The notes: generated by a model from the letters alone, not told the origin. A DNA stretch of 64,000 nucleotides from Euryhalocaulis caribicus (GCF_000412185.1 NZ_ASJA01000004.1:1-64000); one strand, 5' to 3'. Counted from the stretch's first letter, positions 18,481 to 27,813 are shown. A program made the numbers and translations.

Positions 18481-18599
18481 CGCGGGCGCAGGCTGAAGAA
18501 CGCTCCAGTCCCGCAAGGCGAGTTTTGCGAATATACAACCTGTATATTTAACCGCTTTAAAACACGTCTCCCTTATAGATCCGCGCTATTCAGGCCCGG

Positions 18600-20390
18600 T
18601 TGGATACGATGATGCTGGCGCGGTTTTTCAATGATCCGGCGATTGCCGATGCGGCCACGGGGTCCAATTCCCTTTGGATAAGCCGGCTATTGCTGGTGGC
18701 GATCCTGGCGCCGCTGGTTGGCCTTTCATTGGGCTGGCAATCCATGGCCATCTGGCTTGCCCTGATCATACCCATCGAAATCTATTCCAAATGGGCCTCC
18801 GACACGCTGCTGAAGGCCTCCCCCGCCACGTTCAGAACGCGCATGTTTTTTCTGGCCGCGGCGGTGGCGGCGGTTTCCGCCTGGCTGACCCTCAGCCTCA
18901 TGCTGTGGTTTACCGATACGCCCGCCTACCAGATGGCGGCGGTCTGCCTGTGGGCGGGCACCCTGATCTATGTGCAGGGCTTCATGCACGGCTCGCATGT
19001 CACGCTGCTGGCCGGGGGCGGGCCGACGACTCTTGTCCTCATCGGCGCGCCGCTTGTGGATCCGCCCTTTTCCGGCGTCGAACAGGTCATGCTGATGAGC
19101 ATGCTGATCCTGATGACCGGCTTCGCATGGCGGGCCTCTCAGGTTTATTACCGGACGCGCCAGGACTTGCGCGAAACCACCCACTCTCTGGAAGACCAGA
19201 AGCGCGCCGCCGAACAGGCGAGCGACGCAAAATCCGCCTTCCTCGCCACGATGAGCCATGAAGTCCGCACGCCCTTGAACGGCATTCTCGGCATGGCGCG
19301 CCTGCTGGAGCGCGGCGCGGAAGACCCGGCGCAACAAAAACAGATCAGCACCATCATAGCGTCCGGCAATCTCCTTACCGCTGTCCTCAATGACGTGCTG
19401 GACCTGTCGCGGATCGAGGCCGGACGGATGGAAATTTCACCGGTCGAGGCCGACCTCGAAGCCACGCTCGCCCAGGCGGTTTCCCTTTTCGAAGGCGCGG
19501 CGCGCGAAAACGGGGTGACGCTTTCGCTGGAGGTCGACGAAACCTTGCCCCAGCAAATCGTCTTCGATCCACTGCGCGTGGGGCAGTGTGTTTCCAATCT
19601 TTTGTCGAACGCGGTGAAATTCACCGAGAGCGGCTCGATCACGGTCAGCGCCAGATCCCAGCCCGCCGAAGCGGGGGAAGACGGCGATTTGCGGGTATTT
19701 GTCGCGGTCACTGACACGGGCATCGGCATCAGCCCGGAAATGGCCGAGCGGCTTTTCACGCCCTTCACCCAGGTCGACAGCTCCATATCCCGGCGTTTTC
19801 AGGGGTCCGGACTGGGGCTCTCCATTGTCCGGCGGCTGGCGAACCTGATGGGCGGCGATGCGAGCGTTGAAAGCGCAGCCGGTCAGGGCTCCAGTTTCTG
19901 CATCGATTTCCTCGCCCGTCACGGCGCAGCCCTGCATGAGGCCGCCAATGACGAGGCGGAGCTGTCGCAATACAGATCGCGCGTGCGCGAGAAGCGCGTT
20001 CTGGTGGTGGACGACAACGCCGTGAACCGTCAGGTCGCCTCGATATTCCTGGCCGATTTCGATTGCGAGATCATGGAGGCGGAGAACGGACAGGACGCGC
20101 TGGACCTGCTGGCGGACGGTCCGTTCGATCTTGTGCTTCTGGATGTCCACATGCCGGTCATGGACGGTTTCAAGACGGCCTCCGCCATTCGCGAATCGCA
20201 AGAGGCCTGGTCGCAAATTCCCATCGTCGCTCTGACCGCGGACGCGATGACCGGCGACCGGGACAAATGCCTGCAGAACGGCATGGATGCCTATGCCAGC
20301 AAGCCGCTGGACCCGCGCCAGATGCTGGGCGCGATGGTTTCCGCCATGGAAAGCCGCCGCCATGACGGCGACGCTCCGCGGCCCGCCTGA
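18600..20390 (+). CDS. Membrane hybrid histidine kinase with receiver domain
   Basis: Up to 596 aa: an N-terminal membrane sensor with about six helices (residues 28-182) and no obvious PAS or HAMP domain. A HisKA domain follows with H220 (MSHEVRTPLNG). The HATPase domain shows the N box (NLLSNAVKFT), G1 (DTGIGIS) and G2 (GSGLGLS). The C-terminal receiver has D515 (LLDVHMPVMDG). Phosphate therefore passes from H220 to D515 and on to an unknown phosphotransfer protein; no partner is encoded nearby. The frame opens at a TTG; ATG codons at 18609 and 18612 are likelier starts. TTTAACCGCTTTAA lies about 60 bp upstream. Confidence 0.92.
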   Translation: MDTMMLARFFNDPAIADAATGSNSLWISRLLLVAILAPLVGLSLGWQSMAIWLALIIPIEIYSKWASDTLLKASPATFRTRMFFLAAAVAAVSAWLTLSLMLWFTDTPAYQMAAVCLWAGTLIYVQGFMHGSHVTLLAGGGPTTLVLIGAPLVDPPFSGVEQVMLMSMLILMTGFAWRASQVYYRTRQDLRETTHSLEDQKRAAEQASDAKSAFLATMSHEVRTPLNGILGMARLLERGAEDPAQQKQISTIIASGNLLTAVLNDVLDLSRIEAGRMEISPVEADLEATLAQAVSLFEGAARENGVTLSLEVDETLPQQIVFDPLRVGQCVSNLLSNAVKFTESGSITVSARSQPAEAGEDGDLRVFVAVTDTGIGISPEMAERLFTPFTQVDSSISRRFQGSGLGLSIVRRLANLMGGDASVESAAGQGSSFCIDFLARHGAALHEAANDEAELSQYRSRVREKRVLVVDDNAVNRQVASIFLADFDCEIMEAENGQDALDLLADGPFDLVLLDVHMPVMDGFKTASAIRESQEAWSQIPIVALTADAMTGDRDKCLQNGMDAYASKPLDPRQMLGAMVSAMESRRHDGDAPRPA

Positions 20391-20504
20391 GCCAGACGCT
20401 TCCCGGCTGATGTATGCAGGATGAACCGGGGTTTCAGGGCCGGCTCACGCCCGCCCCTCTAAAACGCCTCCATGGTCACTGAACAGGACAATGGAGCGGC
20501 CCCG

Positions 20505-20942
20505 ATGAAACACGGACTTCTGATTGCCGGCGCAGCGGCGCTGACGGCCCTGGCGGGCGCTGCGGGCGCGGCCCCGGCCAATCTCGCCTCCGCCCCCGAT
20601 GGCTGCGCGATTCAGGTGGAACGCAACGCAAAGGGCGTTTCCCTGCGCGCCTCCGCCGATCGCGGCGTCACCGGCGAATATGAGATGATCGCCGACATCT
20701 ATACGCCCACCGGCTCGACCTCCGCCCGTCTGACCGGCGATTTCGGCGGCTATGGCTGGCGCCGCGGCGGGCTCAGCCGCATCGATGTGGAGCGCGAGAA
20801 CAGCTTCCGCGCGACGCTGCGCGTCTATGCCCCTGATGGCGGCCTGATCTGTCAGGACGTCATGCGCGGCAACGCGGCGCGCGTTGTGCGGTCCGATCTG
20901 CGCTCGCGCAGCGGCTTTCCCGGCGAGGGCCGCCGCTTCTAG
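20505..20942 (+). CDS. Exported CsgH-like small protein
   Basis: This 145-aa exported protein has a signal peptide ending near AGA-AP. The remaining domain (GCAIQVERNAKG..., ..GEYEMIADIYTPTG.., ..LSRIDVERENSFRATL..) has the beta-sandwich rhythm and LSRI signature I associate with the alphaproteobacterial curli chaperone-like protein CsgH. The ATG at 20505 is preferred over 20472 because GGAG precedes it and it begins the signal peptide. No csgA, csgB, csgE or csgG is in the window, so a curli role cannot be supported here. One cysteine pair could form a disulfide. Confidence 0.65.
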   Translation: MKHGLLIAGAAALTALAGAAGAAPANLASAPDGCAIQVERNAKGVSLRASADRGVTGEYEMIADIYTPTGSTSARLTGDFGGYGWRRGGLSRIDVERENSFRATLRVYAPDGGLICQDVMRGNAARVVRSDLRSRSGFPGEGRRF

Positions 20943-20978
20943 TTTCCACGGATCAAAATAGCCGTTTTCGGGTTTTAC

Positions 20979-21007
20979 CTGCGGGGGAGGCGCAATCGCC
21001 CCCGCAG
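20979..21007. terminator. GC hairpin between two exported-protein genes
   Basis: Perfect 9-base arms (CTGCGGGGG and CCCCCGCAG) with an 11-base loop lie 37 nt past the CsgH-like stop and 20 nt before the next ATG. There is no U-run, so it may be a weak terminator or an mRNA-stabilising hairpin. Confidence 0.35.
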
Positions 21008-21026
21008 CAAGCCGCCGGAGAATGAT

Positions 21027-21860
21027 ATGACCAGCCCGCTATCCGCCCAGCCGCTCCTCTGCCTTCTCGCCTTTGGCGTTATCGGCGCCACGGGCTGCGA
21101 TCCCGACCGCGCCGCCCCCGCGGCAGAGACGGAGACGGCCATGACCCAGGACAATTCCGACCGCCCCACGACGACGGCCGGCGAAGGCATTCGGCAGAAT
21201 GAAGACTCCGCCGGGACCGCAGCGCCGGACACCGACGAAATCGCCGGGACGCCGCAACTGACCGCGATCGGGCAGGAGCCGGGCTGGTCGCTCACCATCG
21301 GCGCTGAAGAGGCGGAATTGCTGACCGATTACGGCCAGAACCGCGCCACTTTCAAAGCGCCGGCGCCAGAGCCCGTCAATAGCGGCGTCCGCTATGCGCT
21401 TTCCGATAACGTCGTGGCCACGGTCCGGGACACGCTCTGCCAGGATCCGATGAGCGGCATGAACTATCCAAAATCGGTCACGGTGGAGACGCCGGACCAG
21501 ACGCTTGAGGGTTGCGGCGGCGCGCCGGAAGACCTGCTGACCGGCCCGGAATGGGTGGTCGAGGATATCGCGCAGGGCGGCATCATCGACTCCTCCCGCG
21601 TCACGCTGAATTTTCAGGAAGAAGGCCGGGTCAGCGGCATGGCCTCCTGCAACACCTATAACGCCTCATATTCGATCACCGGCGAAGGGCTGAGTTTCGA
21701 GCGCGCCATGTCGACCAAGAAGGCCTGCGCCCCGGCTCTGATGAATCAGGAAAACCGCTTCCTGACCGCGCTATCCGGCATCGACCGTTTCGGGATTTCG
21801 GACACCGGCGCGCTGGTGCTCTATTCCCGCGACACGCCGGCGATCACCGCCCGCCGCTAG
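21027..21860 (+). CDS. META/HslJ-domain lipoprotein with COG3650-like N-terminus
   Basis: This 277-aa protein is a predicted lipoprotein (IGATGC lipobox near residue 28). After a Thr/Ala/Glu-rich linker, residues about 88-165 match the GQEPGW-type domain of uncharacterised COG3650 proteins. Residues about 175-275 form a META domain (GPEWVVEDI..., VSGMASCNTYNASY, ...RFLTAL). META domains occur in HslJ and in stress-linked envelope proteins; no enzymatic activity is known. The gene ends tail to tail with the hydrolase operon, 4-nt overlap. Confidence 0.82.
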   Translation: MTSPLSAQPLLCLLAFGVIGATGCDPDRAAPAAETETAMTQDNSDRPTTTAGEGIRQNEDSAGTAAPDTDEIAGTPQLTAIGQEPGWSLTIGAEEAELLTDYGQNRATFKAPAPEPVNSGVRYALSDNVVATVRDTLCQDPMSGMNYPKSVTVETPDQTLEGCGGAPEDLLTGPEWVVEDIAQGGIIDSSRVTLNFQEEGRVSGMASCNTYNASYSITGEGLSFERAMSTKKACAPALMNQENRFLTALSGIDRFGISDTGALVLYSRDTPAITARR

Positions 21861-22816
21861 GCGAATGTCCTGTCCGCCATGCGCCGGATGAAGCTTTCCG
21901 TCTCTTCCGGGGCGGCGGCCAGCGGCATATGGCCGGTTTCCGGCAGGGTCACGATTTCGATTTCCGGCAGCGCCGCGCGCAACGCGTCCAGATGGGTTTG
22001 CGCATCCAGAACGCGGTCTTGCGCCCCATAGAGAACCCCGGCGGGAACCGATATCTCGCCATAGCGCGGCGCGATCCCCGGCAAGTCCATCGGCACGGCG
22101 TGCAGATCGGTGGAGGTGGCGTAGAACGCGTCCGGCCGCAGCGACAACAGCCCCCCGCCCTTCACCCCGAAATCCGCAGGCGGCCTGTCCGGCGCGAACA
22201 CCAGCGCCAGCGTCTTCGCGCCGCGCCGTATCGCCATCGGAACGGCGATGGTCTCCGCGATCAGGCGGCGGATAAGCGGGCTGGAAATATCGATGCTCCT
22301 GAACATCGGCGGCGCTTCGTCCTGCGGCTCGACCAGGGGCGAGACCAGCGCCAGTCCGCCAACCCGTTCGGGATGATTGACCGCCAGGGTCAGCGCCACG
22401 GCGCCGCCCAGCGAATGCCCGACGATCAGCGGCTTCTCGATGCCTTCCTTTTCAAGAAACTCGGCGATCATGCGCGCCTGTTCGGGAATCCGCGCCAGAT
22501 CGTCCCGGTCCCGCGCGGAATAGCCGCAACCGGGCCGGTCAACCGCGATGACGCGGTAATCGGCCGCGAGAGGCTTGGCGGTAGCGTAAGTGAAGTTATG
22601 CAGATTGCCCGACAGGCCGTGAATCATCACGACGGGCCGTCCCTTGCCCTTTGACAGCCAGTGAATGCGTCCGCCTTCAACATCGGTGAACCGCCCCGGC
22701 GGCGGCATTCCGGCCTCCACCTTGGCCGCCATGCGCCGGGAAAACAGGAACAGCCCCAGCAGCGGCAGGGCGATTATCGCAATCAGTATCGCCAGAACGA
22801 TCAGAAAGGCGGTCAT
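21857..22816 (-). CDS. Membrane-anchored alpha/beta hydrolase
   Basis: This 319-aa hydrolase has an N-terminal membrane helix (about 2-27), the oxyanion segment HGLSGN, the nucleophile elbow GHSLGG, an acid residue in GAQDRVLD and a catalytic histidine in TGHMPLA. The full Ser-Asp-His set supports an esterase/lipase-like activity. It is the last gene of a leftward run behind an SDR and a Baeyer-Villiger monooxygenase. A monooxygenase product ester or lactone could be its substrate, which would make the three genes a ketone-to-alcohol-plus-acid pathway. Confidence 0.9.
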   Translation of the reverse strand: MTAFLIVLAILIAIIALPLLGLFLFSRRMAAKVEAGMPPPGRFTDVEGGRIHWLSKGKGRPVVMIHGLSGNLHNFTYATAKPLAADYRVIAVDRPGCGYSARDRDDLARIPEQARMIAEFLEKEGIEKPLIVGHSLGGAVALTLAVNHPERVGGLALVSPLVEPQDEAPPMFRSIDISSPLIRRLIAETIAVPMAIRRGAKTLALVFAPDRPPADFGVKGGGLLSLRPDAFYATSTDLHAVPMDLPGIAPRYGEISVPAGVLYGAQDRVLDAQTHLDALRAALPEIEIVTLPETGHMPLAAAPEETESFIRRMADRTFA

Positions 22817-22828
22817 GGGCTTCTCCGT

Positions 22829-23650
22829 CTATATTCTTTCCGCGCGGCGATTGATCAGGGACCAGTAGCCGCCGGGGCTCAGCCGCTCGAACAGGGCCGC
22901 CAATTTTGCGTCCCGCCCGACCAGCACGCGGGGTTTACGCTTTTCAACAGCCTTCAGGATGATTTCGGCGGCTTGCGGCGACGGCATGGTCAGCAGACGT
23001 TTCGCCTGTTCCCGCCGCGCCGCGATCTCTTTCTCGCTCGCTCCGGCCGGAATGCGGGCGCTATCGGCAATCTGCGTGGCGACGCCGCCCGGATGCACGG
23101 TGGTCACCCCGACCGGCGATCCCGCCAGCTCATGCCGCAGCGCATCCGAAAAGCCGCGCACCCCGAACTTGCTGGCGCTATAGGCGGTCTGGCCGGCCGG
23201 GGCGATGACGCCGAAAATGCTGGAAATATTGGTAATGTGCGCGGCGTCCGCTTCCCGCAGCAGAGGCAGGAAAGCGCGCGTCACGCGCACCACGCCCCAG
23301 AAATTGATGGCGAACAGCCACTCGAAATCCTCCGGCGCAATCTCCTCGAACGTCCCGCCGACAGCGACTCCGGCATTGTTAAACAGCAGATGAGCCCCGC
23401 CATGTTCGTCCCTCACCGCCTTGGCGAACGCCGCGATGGCGTCGGGTTGGGAGACATCGACCGCGTGAAGGGTGGCCCGTCCCTCCCCCGGCAGGGATTT
23501 CCGCACCGCCTCCAGACCGGCCATATTGATATCGGCCAGCGCCAGGTGACAGCCGCGCGCGGACAGCGCCCCGGCCAGCGCCGCGCCAATGCCGTTGGCC
23601 GCCCCCGTGATCACGGCTGTGCGGCCCGCAAAGTCCATGCGGCCGCTCAT
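22829..23650 (-). CDS. Short-chain dehydrogenase/reductase
   Basis: This 273-aa classical SDR has the cofactor motif TGAANGIG near the N-terminus, NNAG in the middle and the YSASK catalytic motif. The C-terminal extension is basic. It interconverts an alcohol and a ketone or aldehyde using NAD(P). It overlaps the upstream monooxygenase gene by 4 nt, so it may supply the ketone substrate or process the product of that enzyme. A 12-nt gap separates it from the hydrolase downstream. Confidence 0.93.
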   Translation of the reverse strand: MSGRMDFAGRTAVITGAANGIGAALAGALSARGCHLALADINMAGLEAVRKSLPGEGRATLHAVDVSQPDAIAAFAKAVRDEHGGAHLLFNNAGVAVGGTFEEIAPEDFEWLFAINFWGVVRVTRAFLPLLREADAAHITNISSIFGVIAPAGQTAYSASKFGVRGFSDALRHELAGSPVGVTTVHPGGVATQIADSARIPAGASEKEIAARREQAKRLLTMPSPQAAEIILKAVEKRKPRVLVGRDAKLAALFERLSPGGYWSLINRRAERI

Positions 23651-25149
23651 TCCGCCGCCTTCGCGGGAGCATTATCCCGGCCCGTCATTGCATCGCCCGC
23701 TTCCCCGAAATGCACTTCCCCGTCTTCCAGCTTGCCATAGCGGATCGCCAGCATGTCCTGGATATAGTTCTGATAGGCCCGCCACGGCGGACGCGCGCCC
23801 TGTTTCGGAAACTCGGCGATGGAGCGCTGTACATAGCCCGACGAGAAATCCAGAAGCGGCTCCGCTTCCAGATCCGGCGGCGCGACGGGCTCTACATAGT
23901 CATAGCCCTTGCGCTTCATGTGATTGAGCAGACGGCAGACCCGCTCGCACGTCAGGTCCACTTTCAGCGTCCATGACGCGTTGGTGTAGCCGAAGGCCAG
24001 CGCCAGGTTCGGCATTCCGCTCAGCATCATGCCGCGATAGGCGAACGAATCCTTCGCCACGAACGGCGCGCCATCGACCCTGAAATCGACGCCGCCCAGC
24101 AGCAGCATCTGCAGGCCGGTGGCGGGGATAATGATGTCCGCTTCCACCACTTCGCCCGATTTCAGCTCAAGCCCGTCCGGTGTGAACCGGTCGATATGGT
24201 CAGTCCTGATGGACGCCTTGCCGTCTTTCAGCGCCTGGAAGAAATCGCCGTCCGGCGCCAGGCAGAAACGCTGGTCCCAGGGATTATAGCTCGGGTTGAA
24301 ATGCGTCCCGACAGCGGCGTCCTCGCCCAGCTTCTTCTCGATCGCCTTCATCACCTGACGTTTCACGAATTCCGGAAAGCGCTGGGAGAGCTGGTAGAAA
24401 TAGATGGTCAGCAGCACGTTCTTGGCCCGGGTCAGGCTATAGGCCAGCCCGCCCGGCAAGACTTTGCGCAATCCGTCGGCGATACGGTCCCGCATCGGCC
24501 GCGCCGCGATATAGCTGGGCGACCGCTGCACCATCGTCACATGCGCCGCCGTTTCCGCCATGGCGGGGACCAGCGTCACCGCCGTCGCGCCGCTGCCGAT
24601 GATCGCCACCCGCTTGCCGGCATAATCCAGATCCTCCGGCCAGTGTTGCGGGTGCACGATGCGGCCGGTGAAATCCTCCATCCCCTCGAACGCGGGAAGA
24701 TAGCCCTTGTCGTAGCGATAATAGCCCGAACACATCATCAGGAAGCCGCAAGTATAGATGGCTCGCGCGCCGTCCTCGCCGCGCTCCACGGTGACGGTCC
24801 AGCGCGCCGACTTGCCGTCCCAGTCGGCGGACACGACGCGATGCCGGTAACGGATATGGCTTTCAATATCGTGGCGCTCCGCCGTGTCCTTCACGTAGTG
24901 GCGGATGGCCGGGCCGTCGGCGAACACCTTGCCGCTGGTCCAGGGGCGAAAAGCGTAGCCGAACGTATACATGTCGGAATCGGAGCGTATGCCCGGATAG
25001 CGGAACAGGTCCCAGGTTCCGCCCATCGCCGCGCGCGCTTCCAGAATGGCGTAGCGACGGTCCGGGCAGCGTTTCTGCAGGTGATACCCCGCCGCAATGC
25101 CCGAGACTCCGGCCCCCACGACCAGCACGTCGAAATGCTCTTCGGCCAT
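23647..25149 (-). CDS. Baeyer-Villiger-type flavin monooxygenase
   Basis: This 500-aa FAD/NADPH enzyme has GAGVSG at residues 12-17 for FAD. The exact Baeyer-Villiger fingerprint F-x-G-x-x-x-H-x-x-x-W-P lies at 160-171, and a second Rossmann motif (GSGATA) at 185-190. The fingerprint separates it from simple N-oxidising flavin monooxygenases. It should insert oxygen next to a ketone to give an ester or lactone. The ATG at 25149 is chosen because AAAGGGGAG lies just upstream; a 14-residue longer frame lacks such a site. It leads a three-gene run with the SDR and hydrolase. Confidence 0.93.
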   Translation of the reverse strand: MAEEHFDVLVVGAGVSGIAAGYHLQKRCPDRRYAILEARAAMGGTWDLFRYPGIRSDSDMYTFGYAFRPWTSGKVFADGPAIRHYVKDTAERHDIESHIRYRHRVVSADWDGKSARWTVTVERGEDGARAIYTCGFLMMCSGYYRYDKGYLPAFEGMEDFTGRIVHPQHWPEDLDYAGKRVAIIGSGATAVTLVPAMAETAAHVTMVQRSPSYIAARPMRDRIADGLRKVLPGGLAYSLTRAKNVLLTIYFYQLSQRFPEFVKRQVMKAIEKKLGEDAAVGTHFNPSYNPWDQRFCLAPDGDFFQALKDGKASIRTDHIDRFTPDGLELKSGEVVEADIIIPATGLQMLLLGGVDFRVDGAPFVAKDSFAYRGMMLSGMPNLALAFGYTNASWTLKVDLTCERVCRLLNHMKRKGYDYVEPVAPPDLEAEPLLDFSSGYVQRSIAEFPKQGARPPWRAYQNYIQDMLAIRYGKLEDGEVHFGEAGDAMTGRDNAPAKAAE

Positions 25150-25289
25150 AATCTCCCCTTTAAAGGCGATCTGACGCCGCCTCTCCCTCACGTCAGCGTA
25201 AGCATGCGCCCGCCGAATGCGAGGGGCAAAACCGCGCGGCCCGCGTTTTCTTTTGGTTCAGCTGTGCACGCCTTTGCGCTACAAGCGTA

Positions 25290-27437
25290 TTGAGCGCCGC
25301 CATCGCCATTCCCGGGTCATCATTCTTGGTCGTCTCCGCAATCATTTCCGCGCTTGTCGTGCTGGGCGCCCTTGGCGCGGCGGCCCTGGCGCTGACACGG
25401 CTGGCCGGGCCGCGTAACGGCGCGGCCTTCGTGGCCGGTTATCTGATTGCGTTTCTCGCCATCACCGCCGCCTTCACGGAGGCCGTGGGCCGGATTTCCT
25501 TTACCCGGCCCGCCTATGTCGCCGCTGCGCTGGCGCTGCTGGCCGCCGGTCTCGCCACACTCTATTTTTTGTGGGGGCAGGCGCGCTTACCCAGGCGCAG
25601 CCTTCCCTCCCCCGGCGCCATTCCCGCCATTGTCTGGCCGTTTGCAGCGGCATGGATCCTGTTACTGCTCTATGGCGCTTACGCGCAGATCGTGACGCCC
25701 GCGAGCATCGGGGATGCGTTGCGCTATCATTTCGCCGCCCCCGTCAGCTGGGCGGCGATGGACCAGATCGCCTACGCCCCGGAAGCCGATTTCAGGATCA
25801 ACCACTTCCCCCACGTCACGGGATTGCTCTGGGGCTTGCCGCTGGTCCTGATCGGCAGCGACATTCTCTCCGGCCTGTTTCCATTGCTATGCGTTTTCGC
25901 GCTCTGGCCCGCTGTGACCTATTTCATCGCGCGCAGTTTCGGCGCGGACGCCGCGCCGGCTTTCATTCTGTCCGTCACGGCCTCATCCGCGCCGCTGGTC
26001 CTGTTGCAGGGCATGAATCACGGGGCCGATATTCTGTTCTGGGCGGCGTCCCTGACGGCCATTTTCACCGCTCTCCGTCAGGATCAGTTCAGACTGAACT
26101 GGATCATCTTCGCCGCCGCCGCGGGGCTTGCGCTGGGAACCAAGAGTTTTGGCGTCGTGACCGTCGCCTTCGCCGCCCTCATATGGTTCGTCCAGCGCAT
26201 CCGGCTTAGCGATCAGACCGGCCGCTTTGCCGTGGTCGGCTCCGAAACGCTCGCCGCGGGCGCTGTCATCCTTGCGATTGGCGGCGCGGTCTATCTGGCG
26301 AACCTGACAGGCTTCGGAAACCCGCTCTATCCTTATGACTTTCCCGTAACGTTCGGGGCGGCCCCGCTGCCGGAACAATTCTATGACAAGGGGGTCATCA
26401 GCACAGAGGCGTCTCATTGGGACGCGTTTCTGGCGATCGTGAAACTGGCCCCGCACCTGCTGCTGTCGCTTCCGCCCCTGGACCGCGATTTCATGGCGAA
26501 TTCGGGCGGTTTTGGCATCCTTGCGCCGGTGCTGACGCTGTCCTTCGCGGCGGCCGCCGCCGTGTTTCACGCAAGAACCGGCTTCCGGGACCAGCCGGAA
26601 GCCGGGCGTTTTTATATTTTCGCCGCCGCCATCCTGGCGGCCAACGCCATCCTGATCACGCAATGGGGCTTTCAGGTCGCCCAGGAAGGCGCCGACAATT
26701 ACTCGTCCGTGGGCCGCTATCAGGTGTTCTGGCTGGCGCTGCTGGCGGCGGGGCTGGCGCTGATGGTCACCAGGCTGCCGCGGGCGCGCCCCGGACTCTA
26801 TGTGCTTCTGGGACTTTGCATTCTGTATAACGCCCAGATCGTGACCCGCGGCCACGCGGTCTCTCTCGACTTTATAGACCGCCGTCTGGACGCATTTCCG
26901 GACCGCACCGCGCAGGGCCTGCAGAACGAATATATGTCAGCCATGGTCATCCAGCTGCTGAAGCAGTTTCCGGAGGCCAATCTGCTTCTGATCAATTCCG
27001 GGGAGCACACTTACAGCTTTCATTTTCCGTCCTTCGAGCGGCGGGTCTTCGTGTCTCCTCTCAACAGCCCCAGCAAGAACATCCTGCGCCCCCGGTCCGG
27101 CGATCGCCGTATCTATGATGCTATTCTCGGCCGGGCGGAAATACCGGAGCAATGTGTCGGCATCGTCGCCCGGGCGCATCACATCGCCGGCCGCAACCCG
27201 TACCGGGCCGCCAATTACGCGCTGATCGACCAGACGGTCTTTGAAAACCGGGTCCGGTTCATTTTTGAATATCGCGGGGCGGCTTTCCTCGGCCAGGACG
27301 CGCGTTTCCGGCTCATCCACACAACAACGCACCGCCGTCACCCGGCCAATGTCTACGAAGTCAGGGAAGACGCCGCGCCGCTCTGGCGCAGATTCGCCGA
27401 TTGTCTTGAGAGCGGACCAGACGCTGATCTTCAGTGA
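25290..27437 (+). CDS. Polytopic membrane protein, GT-C glycosyltransferase-like
   Basis: This 715-aa integral membrane protein has about 12-13 helices and a C-terminal soluble region of about 200 residues. The first large loop carries a DALRYHF sequence, and an early loop has acidic residues as in lipid-linked-sugar GT-C transferases (ArnT/GT39/GT83-like). The family assignment is not certain. It appears to start at a TTG (25290) because no in-frame ATG precedes the first helix. It stands alone between the monooxygenase operon, which is divergent, and the tRNA. A role in envelope glycan or lipid modification is only inferred. Confidence 0.75.
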   Translation: MSAAIAIPGSSFLVVSAIISALVVLGALGAAALALTRLAGPRNGAAFVAGYLIAFLAITAAFTEAVGRISFTRPAYVAAALALLAAGLATLYFLWGQARLPRRSLPSPGAIPAIVWPFAAAWILLLLYGAYAQIVTPASIGDALRYHFAAPVSWAAMDQIAYAPEADFRINHFPHVTGLLWGLPLVLIGSDILSGLFPLLCVFALWPAVTYFIARSFGADAAPAFILSVTASSAPLVLLQGMNHGADILFWAASLTAIFTALRQDQFRLNWIIFAAAAGLALGTKSFGVVTVAFAALIWFVQRIRLSDQTGRFAVVGSETLAAGAVILAIGGAVYLANLTGFGNPLYPYDFPVTFGAAPLPEQFYDKGVISTEASHWDAFLAIVKLAPHLLLSLPPLDRDFMANSGGFGILAPVLTLSFAAAAAVFHARTGFRDQPEAGRFYIFAAAILAANAILITQWGFQVAQEGADNYSSVGRYQVFWLALLAAGLALMVTRLPRARPGLYVLLGLCILYNAQIVTRGHAVSLDFIDRRLDAFPDRTAQGLQNEYMSAMVIQLLKQFPEANLLLINSGEHTYSFHFPSFERRVFVSPLNSPSKNILRPRSGDRRIYDAILGRAEIPEQCVGIVARAHHIAGRNPYRAANYALIDQTVFENRVRFIFEYRGAAFLGQDARFRLIHTTTHRRHPANVYEVREDAAPLWRRFADCLESGPDADLQ

Positions 27438-27443
27438 GGAAAA

Positions 27444-27519
27444 TGGTGCCCGGGGACAGAATTGAACTGCCGACACGCGGATTTTCAATCCGCTGCTCTA
27501 CCAACTGAGCTACCCGGGC
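27444..27519 (-). tRNA. tRNA-Phe (GAA)
   Basis: The complement folds as a complete 76-nt cloverleaf: acceptor GCCCGGG with CCCGGGC, D arm GCTC...GAGC, anticodon stem GCGGA/TCCGC around TTGAAAA (anticodon GAA), T arm GGCAG-TTCAATT-CTGTC, and an encoded CCA. It lies 6 bp after the membrane protein stop, on the other strand. No attachment-site duplication or integrase is seen beside it. Confidence 0.97.
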
Positions 27520-27612
27520 CCCGTCGCGAATCCCGTTTGAGGGACAGCGTTCGCATGGGCGAGAGGCGCGCTTATAGGCGAGGCGAAAAGCCAAGCCAAG
27601 ACCGCGCGGCGC

Positions 27613-27801
27613 CTAATTTCCATCCTCTTCCGTTTCGAGGCGGCTGCGCGGGTCCACAGGCTCCCCCGGTATGGCGTATTTGCCCTTCAGCCAGCGGCCA
27701 AGGTCGACGTCCGCGCAGCGGCGCGAACAGAACGGCTTGTAGCTCTTGTCCGCGGGATCGCCGCAGATCGGACAGGCGGGACTGGCTGTTTTACGGGGCA
27801 T
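27613..27801 (-). CDS. yacG: Zinc-finger DNA gyrase inhibitor YacG
   Basis: This 62-aa protein has the YacG zinc site: CPIC near residues 10-13 and C-x-x-x-C ([14 protein letters not shown]) near 25-29. It continues into the usual acidic tail. Family members bind the GyrB C-terminal region and inhibit gyrase DNA binding. In many alphaproteobacteria yacG closes the infA-maf-RNase operon; here a PhyH dioxygenase gene lies between it and the RNase gene, 12 nt upstream. Confidence 0.93.
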   Translation of the reverse strand: MPRKTASPACPICGDPADKSYKPFCSRRCADVDLGRWLKGKYAIPGEPVDPRSRLETEEDGN

Positions 27802-27813
27802 GCGGACCTTTTC

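Noticed and set aside
18540-18562. TTTAACCGCTTTAA upstream of the hybrid kinase as a CtrA box
   Set aside because: The spacing between TTAA halves is five rather than seven, so it was not called as a site.
27444-27519. tRNA-Phe as an attachment site for an island
   Set aside because: No repeated tRNA 3' end or integrase is seen on either side.
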